Source: Chitinophagaceae bacterium | GTDB taxonomy: Bacteria; Bacteroidota; Bacteroidia; Chitinophagales; Chitinophagaceae | Direction of reading: 5' to 3' | Length of the DNA: 64,000 bases | NCBI GenBank assembly: GCA_016786745.1 | Contig: JAEUVS010000038.1 | Span: forward strand, 1 to 64,000 | Part shown: in pieces, positions 45,456 to 54,460 of the stretch | How the letters are laid out: each line of letters opens with the position of its first letter | Numbering within the stretch: the stretch's first letter is position 1 | Translations under genes and position numbers: made by a program | Notes under the pieces: model-generated | Database searches by the model: none | Told to the model about the DNA's origin: nothing | What the model saw: the letters and a program-made list of their open reading frames with translations, nothing else

Positions 45456-47873
45456 TTAAAATTTAAATGATACGCTTGCAACAAAGTTTCTTGGCTTCTG
45501 AGGATTCACAGACCAGTACCCGATATAATAATCTTTGTTACCGATGTTGTTCATGTTAACCGAAACCCTGAAATCATCGGAGTTATAAAATATGCCGCCA
45601 TTTAAAACCGTATATGAGGGCAGGTAGAAGTCGCCGGTAACTTCATTGTCGATCACTTTATACTGACTCGCATGGTTACCGCCAAAACCGATCCCGAAAT
45701 TTTTCAATGCCCCTTCGGTTATCCTGTACGTTCCCCAAAAATTGATCAGGTCGTTGGGACCCTGGCCCCCGGCCGTTCTTCCGGGTGTTGAATAAAAATC
45801 GCCATCTCCCACAAGTACCTCAGAATGGTTATGTGCAAAGCCCGCGATAAAATTGAATCCTTTGTACGGATTTGCTTCGAGATCTATTTCAAACCCTTTG
45901 CTTCGCATTTTTCCACCCTGCAGGTAATTGTAAAAGTTATCGGGATCGCCGGTGACTCTATCACTCACAGTTATATTGTAGTAAGAAACAGTCGCGTTGA
46001 GTTTGTTGGCAAAAAGATTTGTTTTGACACCAAACTCCCATTGGTTGGCCTGTTCCGGCCTGAACGATTTTACTCTTGGATTACTTCCGTCCGGATCCGC
46101 CACCTGCATCGGTTCAACATTAACGAATCCATTCATGTAATTACCGAAAATTGAAATTTTATCGAGGATTGGTTGATAGAGAACACCAAATTTCGGAGAA
46201 ACGGCCGTTTGATGATAGTCGTCATCCGGGTTGCTCTTTTCGCCTTTGCTATCAAAATAATCTATTCTCGCACTCACCATCGCGAGCAACGAAGGCGTTA
46301 GATTGATTACATCTGAAACATAAATGCTGTAAGCGCTGTTCTTCACGTTGCTGTTTGTTCCGCCTGAATTCGCCAGCAGCTGGTCGATAGATGCACGGGT
46401 AAGATAAACCGGGGGCAATGTGTCTCCTGGTGAAAACGGATCGGCAAAATTTTCGTCACCCTGTGGGGTAACATTCCTTATAAATCCATATCCCGAGCTG
46501 TTATCAACATTGTTTCGGGTAAACGCATCTAATCCCACCACAATCCTGTTTCTCATCGAACCGATACTAAAATCACCGGTGAAGTTTTGCTGAACGTCGG
46601 TGGTGCTCATCGTGCCCTGCTGGTTGCTGATATAGTGACCGAAGTTGTTGGTGCCTTCAACGTCGGGCCAGATGTATGAATAGTATCCATCCGATTTCGC
46701 CTCCCCGGTTGAAAATACCGTTTGCGAAGTCCATTTGTCGGACAGTTTATAAATCATCTGCCCCTGCATATTGAACCGCGGATTTTTAATGGTAAGATCG
46801 TTACTCGTAAAAGAAAGTTTGTTGTTCAGGTTAAGCTCTTCGATCGTCTTGTATTGCATCGGCTCTTCCCTGTTGCTGTGAAAGAATATCGGCGCAGCTG
46901 CTCTTTGCTGCTGTAAAATCTGCGTCATGAATTGAAACGACAGTCTTTCATTCACCTCATATGCAAACGAAGGCGCCACAAATAAAGATTTCATAAAGCC
47001 GGCGTCCTGGAAGCTGCCTTCAGAATGCAGTGCCGTGTTTAAGCGCAGCGCCACTTTCTTTGTTTCGCTGAGAGGCGCGTTGATATCTGCTGTAAGCCTG
47101 TTTAATCCGAAGCTGCCCGCAGAGTAGCTTATCTCCCCTCCAAACCTGTCAAAATATGGTCGCTTGGTTACTGTGTTGATAATACCGCCATAGGCAATAA
47201 GGCTCGCGCCGAATAATGTTCCTGTGGGCCCTTTGATAACTTCAATACGCTCTATATCCGCGGGATCAAGATAACCGCTCGTGAGTCCGGGCAAGCCGTT
47301 GTACATAGTCGGCTGAACTTCCAAACCCCGCAATGCAAAATAAGATGCGCCATCGCCGTATGCCCTGCCGGTAGATTCCCATGTTCTTGAAATGCCCGGC
47401 ACGTTTTTCAATGCATCATCATAGTTCACATTCCCCTGCTGCTTTAATGTTTCATTTGAAACCACACTGTAAACCTGCGGATTTTCAAGATATTTCAATG
47501 GCAGTTTGGCGACAAACGGACTTTCTTTTTTTAGTTTGTTTGCCGTAACAATTACCTCGAGAAGTTGTTGTGCGTTTTCACTGAGTGTGATATCCGGTAT
47601 GTTTGTTTCTCCGGGTTTTACTTCGATTTTTAATTCCTGGCTTTTCAGTCCCGCGAAAGAAGCATGAAGCGTATACGACCCTGGTTGAATTCTTCTTATT
47701 TCGTAGTGGCCGAGTTTGTCTGAAATAGCGATTTTCCCGGTCCCTTTTAGCGATAAGGTTACCGATTCTGCCGGGTAACCGTCGGATGTTTTAATTGTTC
47801 CTTTAATAATTCCGGTCTGTGCGAAAATTATAGTGCTTGTCAGCATGAACAAGCTGAGTAGGATTATTCTCAC
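45456..47873 (-). CDS. TonB-dependent siderophore receptor
   Basis: The product has about 805 residues. GTG 47873 gives a compact signal peptide (RIILLSLFMLTSTIIFAQ); a TTG six bases upstream is an alternative start. Residues about 20-105 are a carboxypeptidase-regulatory-like domain. The plug (about 110-250) has VIVTANK, LKNVPGISR, FALRGLEVQPTMYNGLPG and IERIEVIKGPTGTLFG...GGIINTVTKRP. The barrel ends VASVSFKF with the terminal Phe of classic outer-membrane barrels. This pattern fits ferric-siderophore receptors such as FhuE or FoxA, so iron uptake is the likely role. No Fur box was clear upstream. It converges with the nuclease-helicase gene, with ten bases between. Confidence 0.88.
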   Translation of the reverse strand: MRIILLSLFMLTSTIIFAQTGIIKGTIKTSDGYPAESVTLSLKGTGKIAISDKLGHYEIRRIQPGSYTLHASFAGLKSQELKIEVKPGETNIPDITLSENAQQLLEVIVTANKLKKESPFVAKLPLKYLENPQVYSVVSNETLKQQGNVNYDDALKNVPGISRTWESTGRAYGDGASYFALRGLEVQPTMYNGLPGLTSGYLDPADIERIEVIKGPTGTLFGASLIAYGGIINTVTKRPYFDRFGGEISYSAGSFGLNRLTADINAPLSETKKVALRLNTALHSEGSFQDAGFMKSLFVAPSFAYEVNERLSFQFMTQILQQQRAAAPIFFHSNREEPMQYKTIEELNLNNKLSFTSNDLTIKNPRFNMQGQMIYKLSDKWTSQTVFSTGEAKSDGYYSYIWPDVEGTNNFGHYISNQQGTMSTTDVQQNFTGDFSIGSMRNRIVVGLDAFTRNNVDNSSGYGFIRNVTPQGDENFADPFSPGDTLPPVYLTRASIDQLLANSGGTNSNVKNSAYSIYVSDVINLTPSLLAMVSARIDYFDSKGEKSNPDDDYHQTAVSPKFGVLYQPILDKISIFGNYMNGFVNVEPMQVADPDGSNPRVKSFRPEQANQWEFGVKTNLFANKLNATVSYYNITVSDRVTGDPDNFYNYLQGGKMRSKGFEIDLEANPYKGFNFIAGFAHNHSEVLVGDGDFYSTPGRTAGGQGPNDLINFWGTYRITEGALKNFGIGFGGNHASQYKVIDNEVTGDFYLPSYTVLNGGIFYNSDDFRVSVNMNNIGNKDYYIGYWSVNPQKPRNFVASVSFKF

Positions 47874-47970
47874 GGTCAATTTGTTTAATTGGGCGTGAAG
47901 CTATCCTATTCAAAAGCCGCCGCTTTTTGCAATCGGGAAATTAATTTTCGCAATAAGAAATATTAGCCGT

Positions 47971-50112
47971 TCAGGAAACGAGTTCTTCCTTCGCCACCTT
48001 GTTATATTCATCTATCAGCCTGCGCTGAACATCGAATGGTACAGGGGCGTATTCTGCAAAGGTCATCCTGAATTTAGCCCTGCCCTGCGTAATCGATCGG
48101 AGCGACGACGAATAATCCTGCATTTCCGATAATGCGACACGCGCGGAAACTTTAGTAAAATGACCTTCAGTATCCATCCCTTCAATTACGCCGCGCCTCG
48201 TCTGCAAATCACCGATGATAGAACCGGTAAGGTCATCCGGGCAAAGCACAGTAAGTTGATAGATCGGCTCGAGTATTTGCGGGTCGGCCTGCTGGAACGC
48301 CTGTTTAAAGGCTTTTAGTCCCGCTATTTTAAATGAAATATCGTTGGAGTCGACGGGATGCATTTTACCATCGTATATGCTCACCCGAACATCGCGCACA
48401 AGAGACCCGGTTAAAGGACCTTCGTGCATTTTTTCCATCACTCCTTTTAAAATTGAAGGAAGAAAGCGCTGGTCTATCGCGCCTCCTACAATACAATTGA
48501 GGAATATGAGCTTTCCGCCCCATTCAAGTTTATATTCATCACGGCCGCGAACATTCAGCCCCTTCGGATCAGGCATACCTTCGTAATACGGTTCAACCTG
48601 CATATATACTTCAGCAAACTGACCCGCTCCGCCGGATTGTTTTTTGTGCCTGTAATTTGATTGTACCGACTTGCGTATCGTTTCGCGGTAAGGAATGCGT
48701 GGTTTTGAGAATTTAACCTGGAGATTTTTTGCGATGTGCTCCAGCTTCCATTTGATAACAGAAAGGTGAAGCTCGCCCTGGCAATGAATCAATGTTTGAT
48801 GAAGCTCTTTCGACACTTCTACAATTACAGTGGGATCTTCTTCCTGCACCTGGTGCAGCGCGAGGGATAGTTTTTCTTCGTCTCCTTTCTGCGTGGATTC
48901 AATCGCTACCGTCATTAACGGTGTAGGGAAGGCGATTGGTTCCAACTCATAATTTTTTCCTCTTGAATGAAGCGTATTGTTAACGTGTGTATGCTTCAGC
49001 TTGATGGTTGCGCCGATATCTCCGGCCACCAGTTCATTCACGGGGGTGCGCTTTTCGCTTTCTACGATAAACAGCTGGTTTATTTTTTCAGTCACCCCGT
49101 TCGATTCGTTGATCAGCTCCATTCCCGGTTTCACCGTTCCTGAGTAGACCTTGAAGTACGACGTTTCGCCAATATGCGGTTCGGCTGTTGTTTTATAAAT
49201 GAATATGCATGTTGGTCCGTTCGCATCGCAGTTTAGTTTTTCACCCGACTTGCTGATCTGCGGTGGCATTTCGTTGGCGCTGGGACAAACATTATCTATA
49301 AAGCCCATTAACCTGCCGCTTCCCATATTCTTTTTCGCGGAAATGCAGAATAGCGGGAACATGTCGTGATTAATCATTGCTTTCTTGATACCCGTTTTCA
49401 TTTCGTCTTCGTCGAGCTCACCTTTGTCGAAATATTTTTCCATCAGGCCCTCGTCGTTTTCGGCGATCGCCTCTATCAGTTCCTTATGCAGACGTTCTGC
49501 TTTTTCTTTTTCTGAATCGGGGATGGGTAATTTTTTTGGCTTGCCTCCTTCCGGGGGAAACTCATAGACAGTCATTCGCAACACGTCAACAATAGAGTTG
49601 AATTCAAGTCCCGGATTTAATGGATACTGAACAACCACCAGGTTCCTGCCGAAATGGTCCTTTGCCTGGGCAACGGTGCGGTCGAAATCGGCCTTGTCCT
49701 GGTCGAGTTTGTTTACCGCGAAGATCATCGGCGTTTTGAATTCTTCTGTATACTCCCAGATGATGTCTGTTCCCACTTCAACGCCGAAGTTTGCATTGAG
49801 GAGCATCACACCGGTATCTGCGACCCTTAACGCTGAAAGTACCTCACCGGCGAAGTCGTCGTAACCCGGTGTGTCGATGATGTTGATTTTATATCCCCTC
49901 CATTGCGTGTGCAACAGCTTTGAGAAAATAGTATTCCCTCTTTCCTTTTCGAGTTCGTAAAAATCTCCGATGGTATTTTTTTCTTCAACGGAGCCTCTTT
50001 TGGTGATCAGGCCTGCTTCAAAGAGCATGCATTCGGCGAGAGTGGTTTTGCCGCTGCCGGCATGACCGAGCAGCACGATGTTTTTTACGTGAGACGTATC
50101 AAAGTTAGCCAT
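47971..50112 (-). CDS. elongation factor G-like protein, FusA2/EF-G2 type
   Basis: The product has 713 residues, with all five EF-G domains. The P-loop is GHAGSGKTT (16-24), NKLD (134-137) is intact, and domain IV carries the RHKKQSGGAGQFAEV segment. Two G-domain motifs differ from canonical EF-G: switch I RGITI is RGNTI (58-62), and DTPGH is DTPGY, putting Tyr84 where the catalytic His normally activates water. The same His-to-Tyr change occurs in the second EF-G of mycobacteria, reported to lack GTPase activity, and Bacteroides EF-G2 is reported to work without GTP hydrolysis. It is cytoplasmic and may support translation in starvation. It stands alone, not in a str operon. Confidence 0.88.
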   Translation of the reverse strand: MANFDTSHVKNIVLLGHAGSGKTTLAECMLFEAGLITKRGSVEEKNTIGDFYELEKERGNTIFSKLLHTQWRGYKINIIDTPGYDDFAGEVLSALRVADTGVMLLNANFGVEVGTDIIWEYTEEFKTPMIFAVNKLDQDKADFDRTVAQAKDHFGRNLVVVQYPLNPGLEFNSIVDVLRMTVYEFPPEGGKPKKLPIPDSEKEKAERLHKELIEAIAENDEGLMEKYFDKGELDEDEMKTGIKKAMINHDMFPLFCISAKKNMGSGRLMGFIDNVCPSANEMPPQISKSGEKLNCDANGPTCIFIYKTTAEPHIGETSYFKVYSGTVKPGMELINESNGVTEKINQLFIVESEKRTPVNELVAGDIGATIKLKHTHVNNTLHSRGKNYELEPIAFPTPLMTVAIESTQKGDEEKLSLALHQVQEEDPTVIVEVSKELHQTLIHCQGELHLSVIKWKLEHIAKNLQVKFSKPRIPYRETIRKSVQSNYRHKKQSGGAGQFAEVYMQVEPYYEGMPDPKGLNVRGRDEYKLEWGGKLIFLNCIVGGAIDQRFLPSILKGVMEKMHEGPLTGSLVRDVRVSIYDGKMHPVDSNDISFKIAGLKAFKQAFQQADPQILEPIYQLTVLCPDDLTGSIIGDLQTRRGVIEGMDTEGHFTKVSARVALSEMQDYSSSLRSITQGRAKFRMTFAEYAPVPFDVQRRLIDEYNKVAKEELVS

Positions 50113-50236
50113 AGCAAGCGTATTTGTCTTTCAATTTAAGAAACCCCGAAGTGAATAAAAAAAATAACTGGTGAGCGGCCGGTAGCGGGTTTTGCGCAGT
50201 TGACACGATATTTTGGCCCGTTCATTCGGGCTTGTA

Positions 50237-50267
50237 TTTGTATCCGCCGGTTGAGATGGCATATTTG
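50237..50267 (+). promoter_or_regulatory. Bacteroidota-type promoter of the small secreted protein gene
   Basis: TTTG at 50237-50240 and CATATTTG at 50260-50267 are separated by 19 bases, the expected spacing of the -33 and -7 elements; seven of eight -7 positions agree with TAnnTTTG (the first T is C). Transcription would begin near 50274, 11 bases before the ATG. Confidence 0.65.
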
Positions 50268-50284
50268 TTCACAAAAAACGAAAA

Positions 50285-50875
50285 ATGAAATCTCTACTGA
50301 TATTTATTCTTATGTCTGTTGCAGCGGCTGGTGCTGCGCAAACAGTCAATACAGTTCCTTCATCTGTTATTACCAGTGATTCAACATACTGGATGATTTC
50401 TACGGTGTCAACGATGGGATACGTGAATACTACTCCCGGGGCGTATTATAACACGTATAAGAGCGGGGGAGGGATGATTGTGAAATTCAAATTCAGGGAA
50501 AATAACCGGTTTGAGTTCCAGCTTTACGTGCAGGTGAATACATATGGCATTGAAAACGAAACGTGGACGCAGATTGAAGGGACAGTGGAGTTTAAAAAAG
50601 ATGAAAAGGGACAGCAGGTGTTTACTACAAAAGCGGAGAAAGGGGTTTACAGGATTAATAAGAATGGTGCTGTCAGTTCACGTGCGGTTACCGGGAGCGA
50701 GTTGAAATCGCAGCATTCAAATACGTATTTATGGGAGAGGACTACGTTGGCCGACGACCCGAAGAATGTGTACCTGTTGATGGTTGATCTGGATGCTCAT
50801 CCTGAAGCGGATATTAACAATCCGAAGACGATTGATCCGTCATGGGTTTCGAAGTTTCATATCCCCGCCAGTTAA
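50285..50875 (+). CDS. exported protein of unknown function
   Basis: The product has 196 residues with a signal peptide (hydrophobic 3-17, cleavage after GAAQ). The mature part begins with a Ser/Thr-rich stretch, then a lipocalin-like or beta-barrel pattern: GGMIVKFKFRENNRFEFQLYVQVNTY, quoted in parts (MIVKFKFRENNRFEFQ), and WTQIEGTVEFKKD, KGVYRINKNG. The C-terminus ends SWVSKFHIPAS. It resembles secreted lipocalin-like proteins that Bacteroidota often encode, but I cannot name a family. A good promoter lies just upstream, and the gene is monocistronic and converges on the D-2-hydroxyacid dehydrogenase gene. Confidence 0.65.
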   Translation: MKSLLIFILMSVAAAGAAQTVNTVPSSVITSDSTYWMISTVSTMGYVNTTPGAYYNTYKSGGGMIVKFKFRENNRFEFQLYVQVNTYGIENETWTQIEGTVEFKKDEKGQQVFTTKAEKGVYRINKNGAVSSRAVTGSELKSQHSNTYLWERTTLADDPKNVYLLMVDLDAHPEADINNPKTIDPSWVSKFHIPAS

Positions 50876-50877
50876 TC

Positions 50878-50927
50878 AGAAAGAGAAACAAAGCGGAGAA
50901 AGAATATAGCGCTCCCGCTCTCTTTCT
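50878..50927. terminator. imperfect hairpin between convergent genes
   Basis: AGAAAGAG (50878-50885) and AGCGG (50892-50896) can pair with CCGCT (50915-50919) and CTCTTTCT (50920-50927), leaving a six-base bulge on one side. The position between two convergent stop codons suits a shared terminator, but neither strand has a clean T-run after the stem. Confidence 0.35.
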
Positions 50928-50937
50928 CTACACTGTC

Positions 50938-52029
50938 TTAATACCCCTTCTCCTTATCCACCACATTCATCAACGGTAAACCCAGCGAATACCTCCTCAC
51001 ATTCTCAACAAGCAACGCATTCATCCTCACATCGCGGCTCGCCGCCTCCGTAGAATTATGTGCAGTAATCACAAGATTCGGGCATGTCCAAAATTCATGA
51101 TCAGGAGGAAGCGGCTCCGGCGTAGCCACATCAAGACCCGCGCCGCGAATTTTTTTATTTTTCAACGCGTCAACAAGTGCAGCATTTTTCACCAACCCGC
51201 CACGCGAAACATTTATAAAATAAGCGGTTCGTTTCATTTTACCGAAAGCTTCTTCGTTGAACATCTCGCGTGTTTCTTTAGTAAGGGGAGCCGCACTCAT
51301 CAGCACATCCACCTGCGGCACCATCTCCATAAACCATCCCGGGTCATGCAGTTCTTCAACAAAAGCCGGTTTGTGCATCGGCTTGGCATCAGTAGCAAGC
51401 ACGCGCATATTGAACCCATAGTGTAACCGGCGGGCCGTGTCCGATCCTATACCGCCCATACCAACGATGCCGATCGTTTTATTATACAGATCTTCCATCA
51501 CGGTACCATCAGAAGGATTACGCTTCCATTGTTTTTTCTCGAAACTGGGAATTGCAAGCTGCACAAGACCACGGGTCAGGCTCAGCAACAATGCAATAGC
51601 CTGTTCCGCAATAACAGGAGAAAATATTTTCTGCATGTTTGTGAGCACAAGAGGATGGGCGATCACTTCTTTTGGCATGTTTTCAACGCCTGCATGCATC
51701 ACCTGCACCCATTTTAGTTTTTTCGCTCGTTGCAGCATCGAAGCGTTAACGTCGCCAATCACTACTTCCGCATCTTCGAGAGCCGCAGAAGAATTGTCGT
51801 TAACAATTTGCAGGTCTATGTTCCTGGCAACGGTTTTAATTTTTTGCTGGACATCTTTGTCGAGATCGTTGGTGCTTACAATCTTAATCTGCCGATCCGG
51901 GTTGAGTTGTTCAACTGGTTGTGCAGTATTAGCCAACGAAGGTAATGGAGTGAAATCAGCAACAGTTGCGGCTCCTGTCGCACCAACCGCGGTAATGAAA
52001 CCGCGGCGGGAAAGATGAGAATTTCCCAT
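50938..52029 (-). CDS. D-2-hydroxyacid dehydrogenase family protein with Tat signal
   Basis: The product has 363 residues. The N-terminus has a twin-arginine motif SRRGFI (residues 7-12) and an Ala-rich hydrophobic segment to about 34, so it is predicted to be exported folded by the Tat pathway. The body is a complete NAD-binding D-2-hydroxyacid dehydrogenase: GIVGMGGIGSDTARRL (dinucleotide fold, about 187-202), NVSRGGLV with the substrate Arg, TPEPLPPDHEFW with the Glu, and VITAHNS with the catalytic His. Exported members of this family are unusual because NAD is normally cytoplasmic. It may bind its cofactor before export, as glucose-fructose oxidoreductase does. Substrate unknown. It lies downstream of the carbamoyltransferase set but after a 41-base gap containing a hairpin. 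Confidence 0.85.
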   Translation of the reverse strand: MGNSHLSRRGFITAVGATGAATVADFTPLPSLANTAQPVEQLNPDRQIKIVSTNDLDKDVQQKIKTVARNIDLQIVNDNSSAALEDAEVVIGDVNASMLQRAKKLKWVQVMHAGVENMPKEVIAHPLVLTNMQKIFSPVIAEQAIALLLSLTRGLVQLAIPSFEKKQWKRNPSDGTVMEDLYNKTIGIVGMGGIGSDTARRLHYGFNMRVLATDAKPMHKPAFVEELHDPGWFMEMVPQVDVLMSAAPLTKETREMFNEEAFGKMKRTAYFINVSRGGLVKNAALVDALKNKKIRGAGLDVATPEPLPPDHEFWTCPNLVITAHNSTEAASRDVRMNALLVENVRRYSLGLPLMNVVDKEKGY

Positions 52030-52041
52030 ACACCAGAATTT

Positions 52042-52073
52042 TGAGTGATTCCGAATTTACAAAAAATCACTCA
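52042..52073. repeat. perfect 9-bp inverted repeat at the end of the sxtJ-like gene
   Basis: TGAGTGATT at 52042-52050 pairs exactly with AATCACTCA at 52065-52073 across a 14-base loop. The right arm overlaps the stop codon of the SxtJ-like gene and the element separates it from the dehydrogenase gene on the same strand. No T-run follows the stem in that direction, so it may be a weak terminator, a processing site, or an operator. Confidence 0.45.
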
Positions 52074-52433
52074 CCATAGCTGTTCCAGGCTTTTTTTAGT
52101 GTAGGTAAAATTTCTCTCGTTGAAGTAGGTGCTTGTACTTTTCTGCACTTTCAGCGGATTTTTCCTGAACAACCTGCTCAGCATGGCCACCGGCACGAGG
52201 AACACGAAAAATACGATGCCAAGTATTACTTTGTTCATCACAAACCCGAGCAGCTCCGCGAATTTCATCCACAGGTTATGTATCAGCCGGCTTAGCGCAG
52301 GGATCAGAATTCCGATCGCGCCTGCAAGCAGTGCGCCGTAAAGAAAGTAGTCGTTCCGGTTAACCAGGTACAGTATTATGAGTACGATGGCAAAAATGAG
52401 CATCGTACCCAGGTGCTTATCCTTATCCTTCAT
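52071..52433 (-). CDS. SxtJ-like small membrane protein
   Basis: The product has 120 residues from ATG 52433; the longer open frame would add 34 residues that overlap the neighbouring DUF5989-type gene in another frame. Three hydrophobic segments (about 9-23, 30-46 and 66-83) are predicted to span the inner membrane, and the C-terminal tail is polar and ends TYFNERNFTYTKKSLEQLW (cited as YFNERN...SLEQLW). Size, helix count and position next to a carbamoyltransferase match SxtJ, an unknown-function protein first noted in the saxitoxin cluster and widely found beside SxtI/NodU relatives. It overlaps the preceding gene by one base (TAATG), indicating coupled translation. Confidence 0.8.
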   Translation of the reverse strand: MKDKDKHLGTMLIFAIVLIILYLVNRNDYFLYGALLAGAIGILIPALSRLIHNLWMKFAELLGFVMNKVILGIVFFVFLVPVAMLSRLFRKNPLKVQKSTSTYFNERNFTYTKKSLEQLW

Positions 52434-52582
52434 TAGAAAAGAGTATAAATAAATGGTGCAATAGCGGAACCGCCGGCAAATACAATAAGAATACCTATCA
52501 GCAACAAGATAAAGATGACAGGCGCCAGCCACCATTTTTTACGGCTGGTGATGTAGTTCCACAATTCTTGTAAAAAGTTCAT
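52433..52582 (-). CDS. DUF5989-type (SxtK-like) single-helix membrane peptide
   Basis: The product has only 49 residues. An N-terminal amphipathic stretch MNFLQELWNYITSRKKWW is followed by a hydrophobic helix at about 20-38 (PVIFILLLIGILIVFAGG) and a short tail ending APFIYTLF. The first residues and the RKKWWLAP block match the DUF5989 family, which is characteristically encoded beside a carbamoyltransferase and an SxtJ-type protein; length and place also fit SxtK of saxitoxin clusters. The gene starts 12 bases after the carbamoyltransferase stop and its TAA overlaps the next ATG by one base. It is easy to miss because of its size. No function is known. Confidence 0.82.
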   Translation of the reverse strand: MNFLQELWNYITSRKKWWLAPVIFILLLIGILIVFAGGSAIAPFIYTLF

Positions 52583-52594
52583 TTTGCAGTTTTT

Positions 52595-54460
52595 TTAGTC
52601 TAAAACAAATTCTGATCTCCAATCCTGGGTTTCTTCCCACTTTGGTTGTTTCTTTTTATCAAATATAAAATCGCCGATAACCAGGTAATCCATATCTGTT
52701 CTCATAAAGCAGCGGTACGCGTCTTCAGGGGTATTGACAATCGGTTCACCACGAACGTTAAAGCTTGTATTGACCAGCACGGAATAGCCGGTTAGCTGTT
52801 TAAAAGTGTTCAACAGGTTCCAGAGACGTTCGTTCGTTTCCTTGTGTACGGTTTGCAACCGCGCGGAGTAGTCGATATGTGTTACCGCGGGAATATCGCT
52901 GCGAAGAAAATACAATTTATCAAGAAGACCGTTTTCTTTAAAATCAACCGGATAGGGAATCTGCCGTTCGTTCTTAACCGGTTTTACGATAAGCATGTAC
53001 GGCGAAGGTTCCTGTTGGTTGAAATACTCCGAAACATCTTCTGCCAGAACTATCGGGGCGAATGGCCTGAACCCTTCCCGGTATTTTATTTTAAGGTTAA
53101 GCTTTTTCTGCATGGTGCTGTTTCTGGCGTCGGCGATGATGCTCCTGGCTCCCAGTGCGCGGGGTCCGAATTCCATCCTCCCCTGGTGCCACCCGATTAC
53201 AGCTCCTTCCGAAATAAGCTTTGCCACTTCTTCTGTTAATGCTTTTTCGTCTTTATATTCAACCGCTTCCGCGTTGTACTTACGCATCAACGCTTCCACT
53301 TCGAGCGATGAAAATTCGGGACCGAGGTATGAGCCGCTTAGGTGATCGAGCTTGCCATTTAATTCCTTACGTGGCTGTTCATAATAAATATAGTATGCCG
53401 CCAAAGCCGCACCCAGCGCGCCTCCCGCGTCGCCGGCAGCAGGCGTGATAAAGATGTTGCGGAATATTTTCGCCTCGTCGAGTTTGCCGTTTGCAACGCA
53501 GTTAAGTGAAACACCACCGGCCATGCACAGGTTGTTGGAGCCGGTAAGCCGTTTTGCTTCGCGGGCAAGGTTTAACACCGCTTCTTCCGTAACCTGTTGT
53601 ATCGCGAGCGCGAGGTTACAATGATTTTGCTCGAGGTTACTCTCACCTTTTCTCGCGGGGAAACCAAACAACTTCTCCCACTTATCTTCTTTTACCATGG
53701 TGAGGCCAACAGCGTAGTTGAAGTATTCCTGGTTGAGAAACAGCGAACCGTCTTCTTTCAGGTCGACAAGATTTTTTTTGATCAGCTCAACATAACGGGC
53801 TACTTCAGGTGAGCCTGGAATTCCGTACGGTGCAAGACCCATTAGTTTATATTCTCCCGAATTCACCTTGAAACCAAGAAAATACGTGAATGCAGAATAT
53901 AATAAGCCAAGCGAGTGAGGGAAGTCGAGCTGCTTTAATATCGTAATATTATTTCCTTCGCCTTTGCATATGGATGCGGTTGCCCATTCGCCTACCGCAT
54001 CGATCGTGAGTATCGCCGATTCATTGTAAGGTGAGGGATAATATGCGCTGGCCGCATGAGAAAGGTGATGCTCAGGGAAAAGAAATTTTATTTTTTTCCT
54101 GTCGAGCTTTTCAATTTTGTCGAACTCTTCCATGATCACCTTCCGTAGAAAGATCTTCTCCTTGATCCATACGGGCATCGAAGTGATAAACGATTTTACT
54201 CCTTTCGGTGAAAAGTTGTAATAAGTCTCGAGCAGCCTTTCAAATTTCAGGAAGGGCTTATCGTAAAATACAATCGCGTCGAGTTTATTAAGCGAGGTTC
54301 CTGCGTAATTCAGGCAGAATTCAACGGCATTGCGTGGAAAGGAAGCGTCGAATTTCTTCCTTGTAAAGCGCTCTTCCTGAGCGGCGGCAATAATTTCACC
54401 GTCGACAATAATCGCAGCGGCTGAGTCATGATAAAACGCGGATATTCCCAGTATCGTCAT
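52595..54460 (-). CDS. NodU/SxtI-type O-carbamoyltransferase
   Basis: The product has 621 residues. The N-terminal ASKHA/Kae1-like domain starts MTILGISAFYHDSAAAII and contains the metal-site histidines HHLSH (131-135), VNSGEYKLMGLAPYG and GGVSLNCVANGK. The C-terminal YrdC-like domain (from about 430) includes GWHQGRMEFGPRALGARSI and NTSFNVRGEPIV. Such enzymes transfer carbamoyl from carbamoyl phosphate, through carbamoyl-AMP, to a hydroxyl of a sugar or small molecule (nodulation factor, tobramycin, cephamycin, saxitoxin). The acceptor here is unknown. It heads a minus-strand operon with the DUF5989 and SxtJ-like genes, and diverges from two membrane-anchored SGNH genes, suggesting envelope glycan as target. 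Confidence 0.9.
   Translation of the reverse strand: MTILGISAFYHDSAAAIIVDGEIIAAAQEERFTRKKFDASFPRNAVEFCLNYAGTSLNKLDAIVFYDKPFLKFERLLETYYNFSPKGVKSFITSMPVWIKEKIFLRKVIMEEFDKIEKLDRKKIKFLFPEHHLSHAASAYYPSPYNESAILTIDAVGEWATASICKGEGNNITILKQLDFPHSLGLLYSAFTYFLGFKVNSGEYKLMGLAPYGIPGSPEVARYVELIKKNLVDLKEDGSLFLNQEYFNYAVGLTMVKEDKWEKLFGFPARKGESNLEQNHCNLALAIQQVTEEAVLNLAREAKRLTGSNNLCMAGGVSLNCVANGKLDEAKIFRNIFITPAAGDAGGALGAALAAYYIYYEQPRKELNGKLDHLSGSYLGPEFSSLEVEALMRKYNAEAVEYKDEKALTEEVAKLISEGAVIGWHQGRMEFGPRALGARSIIADARNSTMQKKLNLKIKYREGFRPFAPIVLAEDVSEYFNQQEPSPYMLIVKPVKNERQIPYPVDFKENGLLDKLYFLRSDIPAVTHIDYSARLQTVHKETNERLWNLLNTFKQLTGYSVLVNTSFNVRGEPIVNTPEDAYRCFMRTDMDYLVIGDFIFDKKKQPKWEETQDWRSEFVLD

Noticed and set aside
52434..52535. 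N-terminal extension of the SxtJ-like protein
   Set aside because: It is out of frame with, and inside, the DUF5989-type gene, which has the better coding evidence; the ATG at 52433 fits the overlap TAATG.
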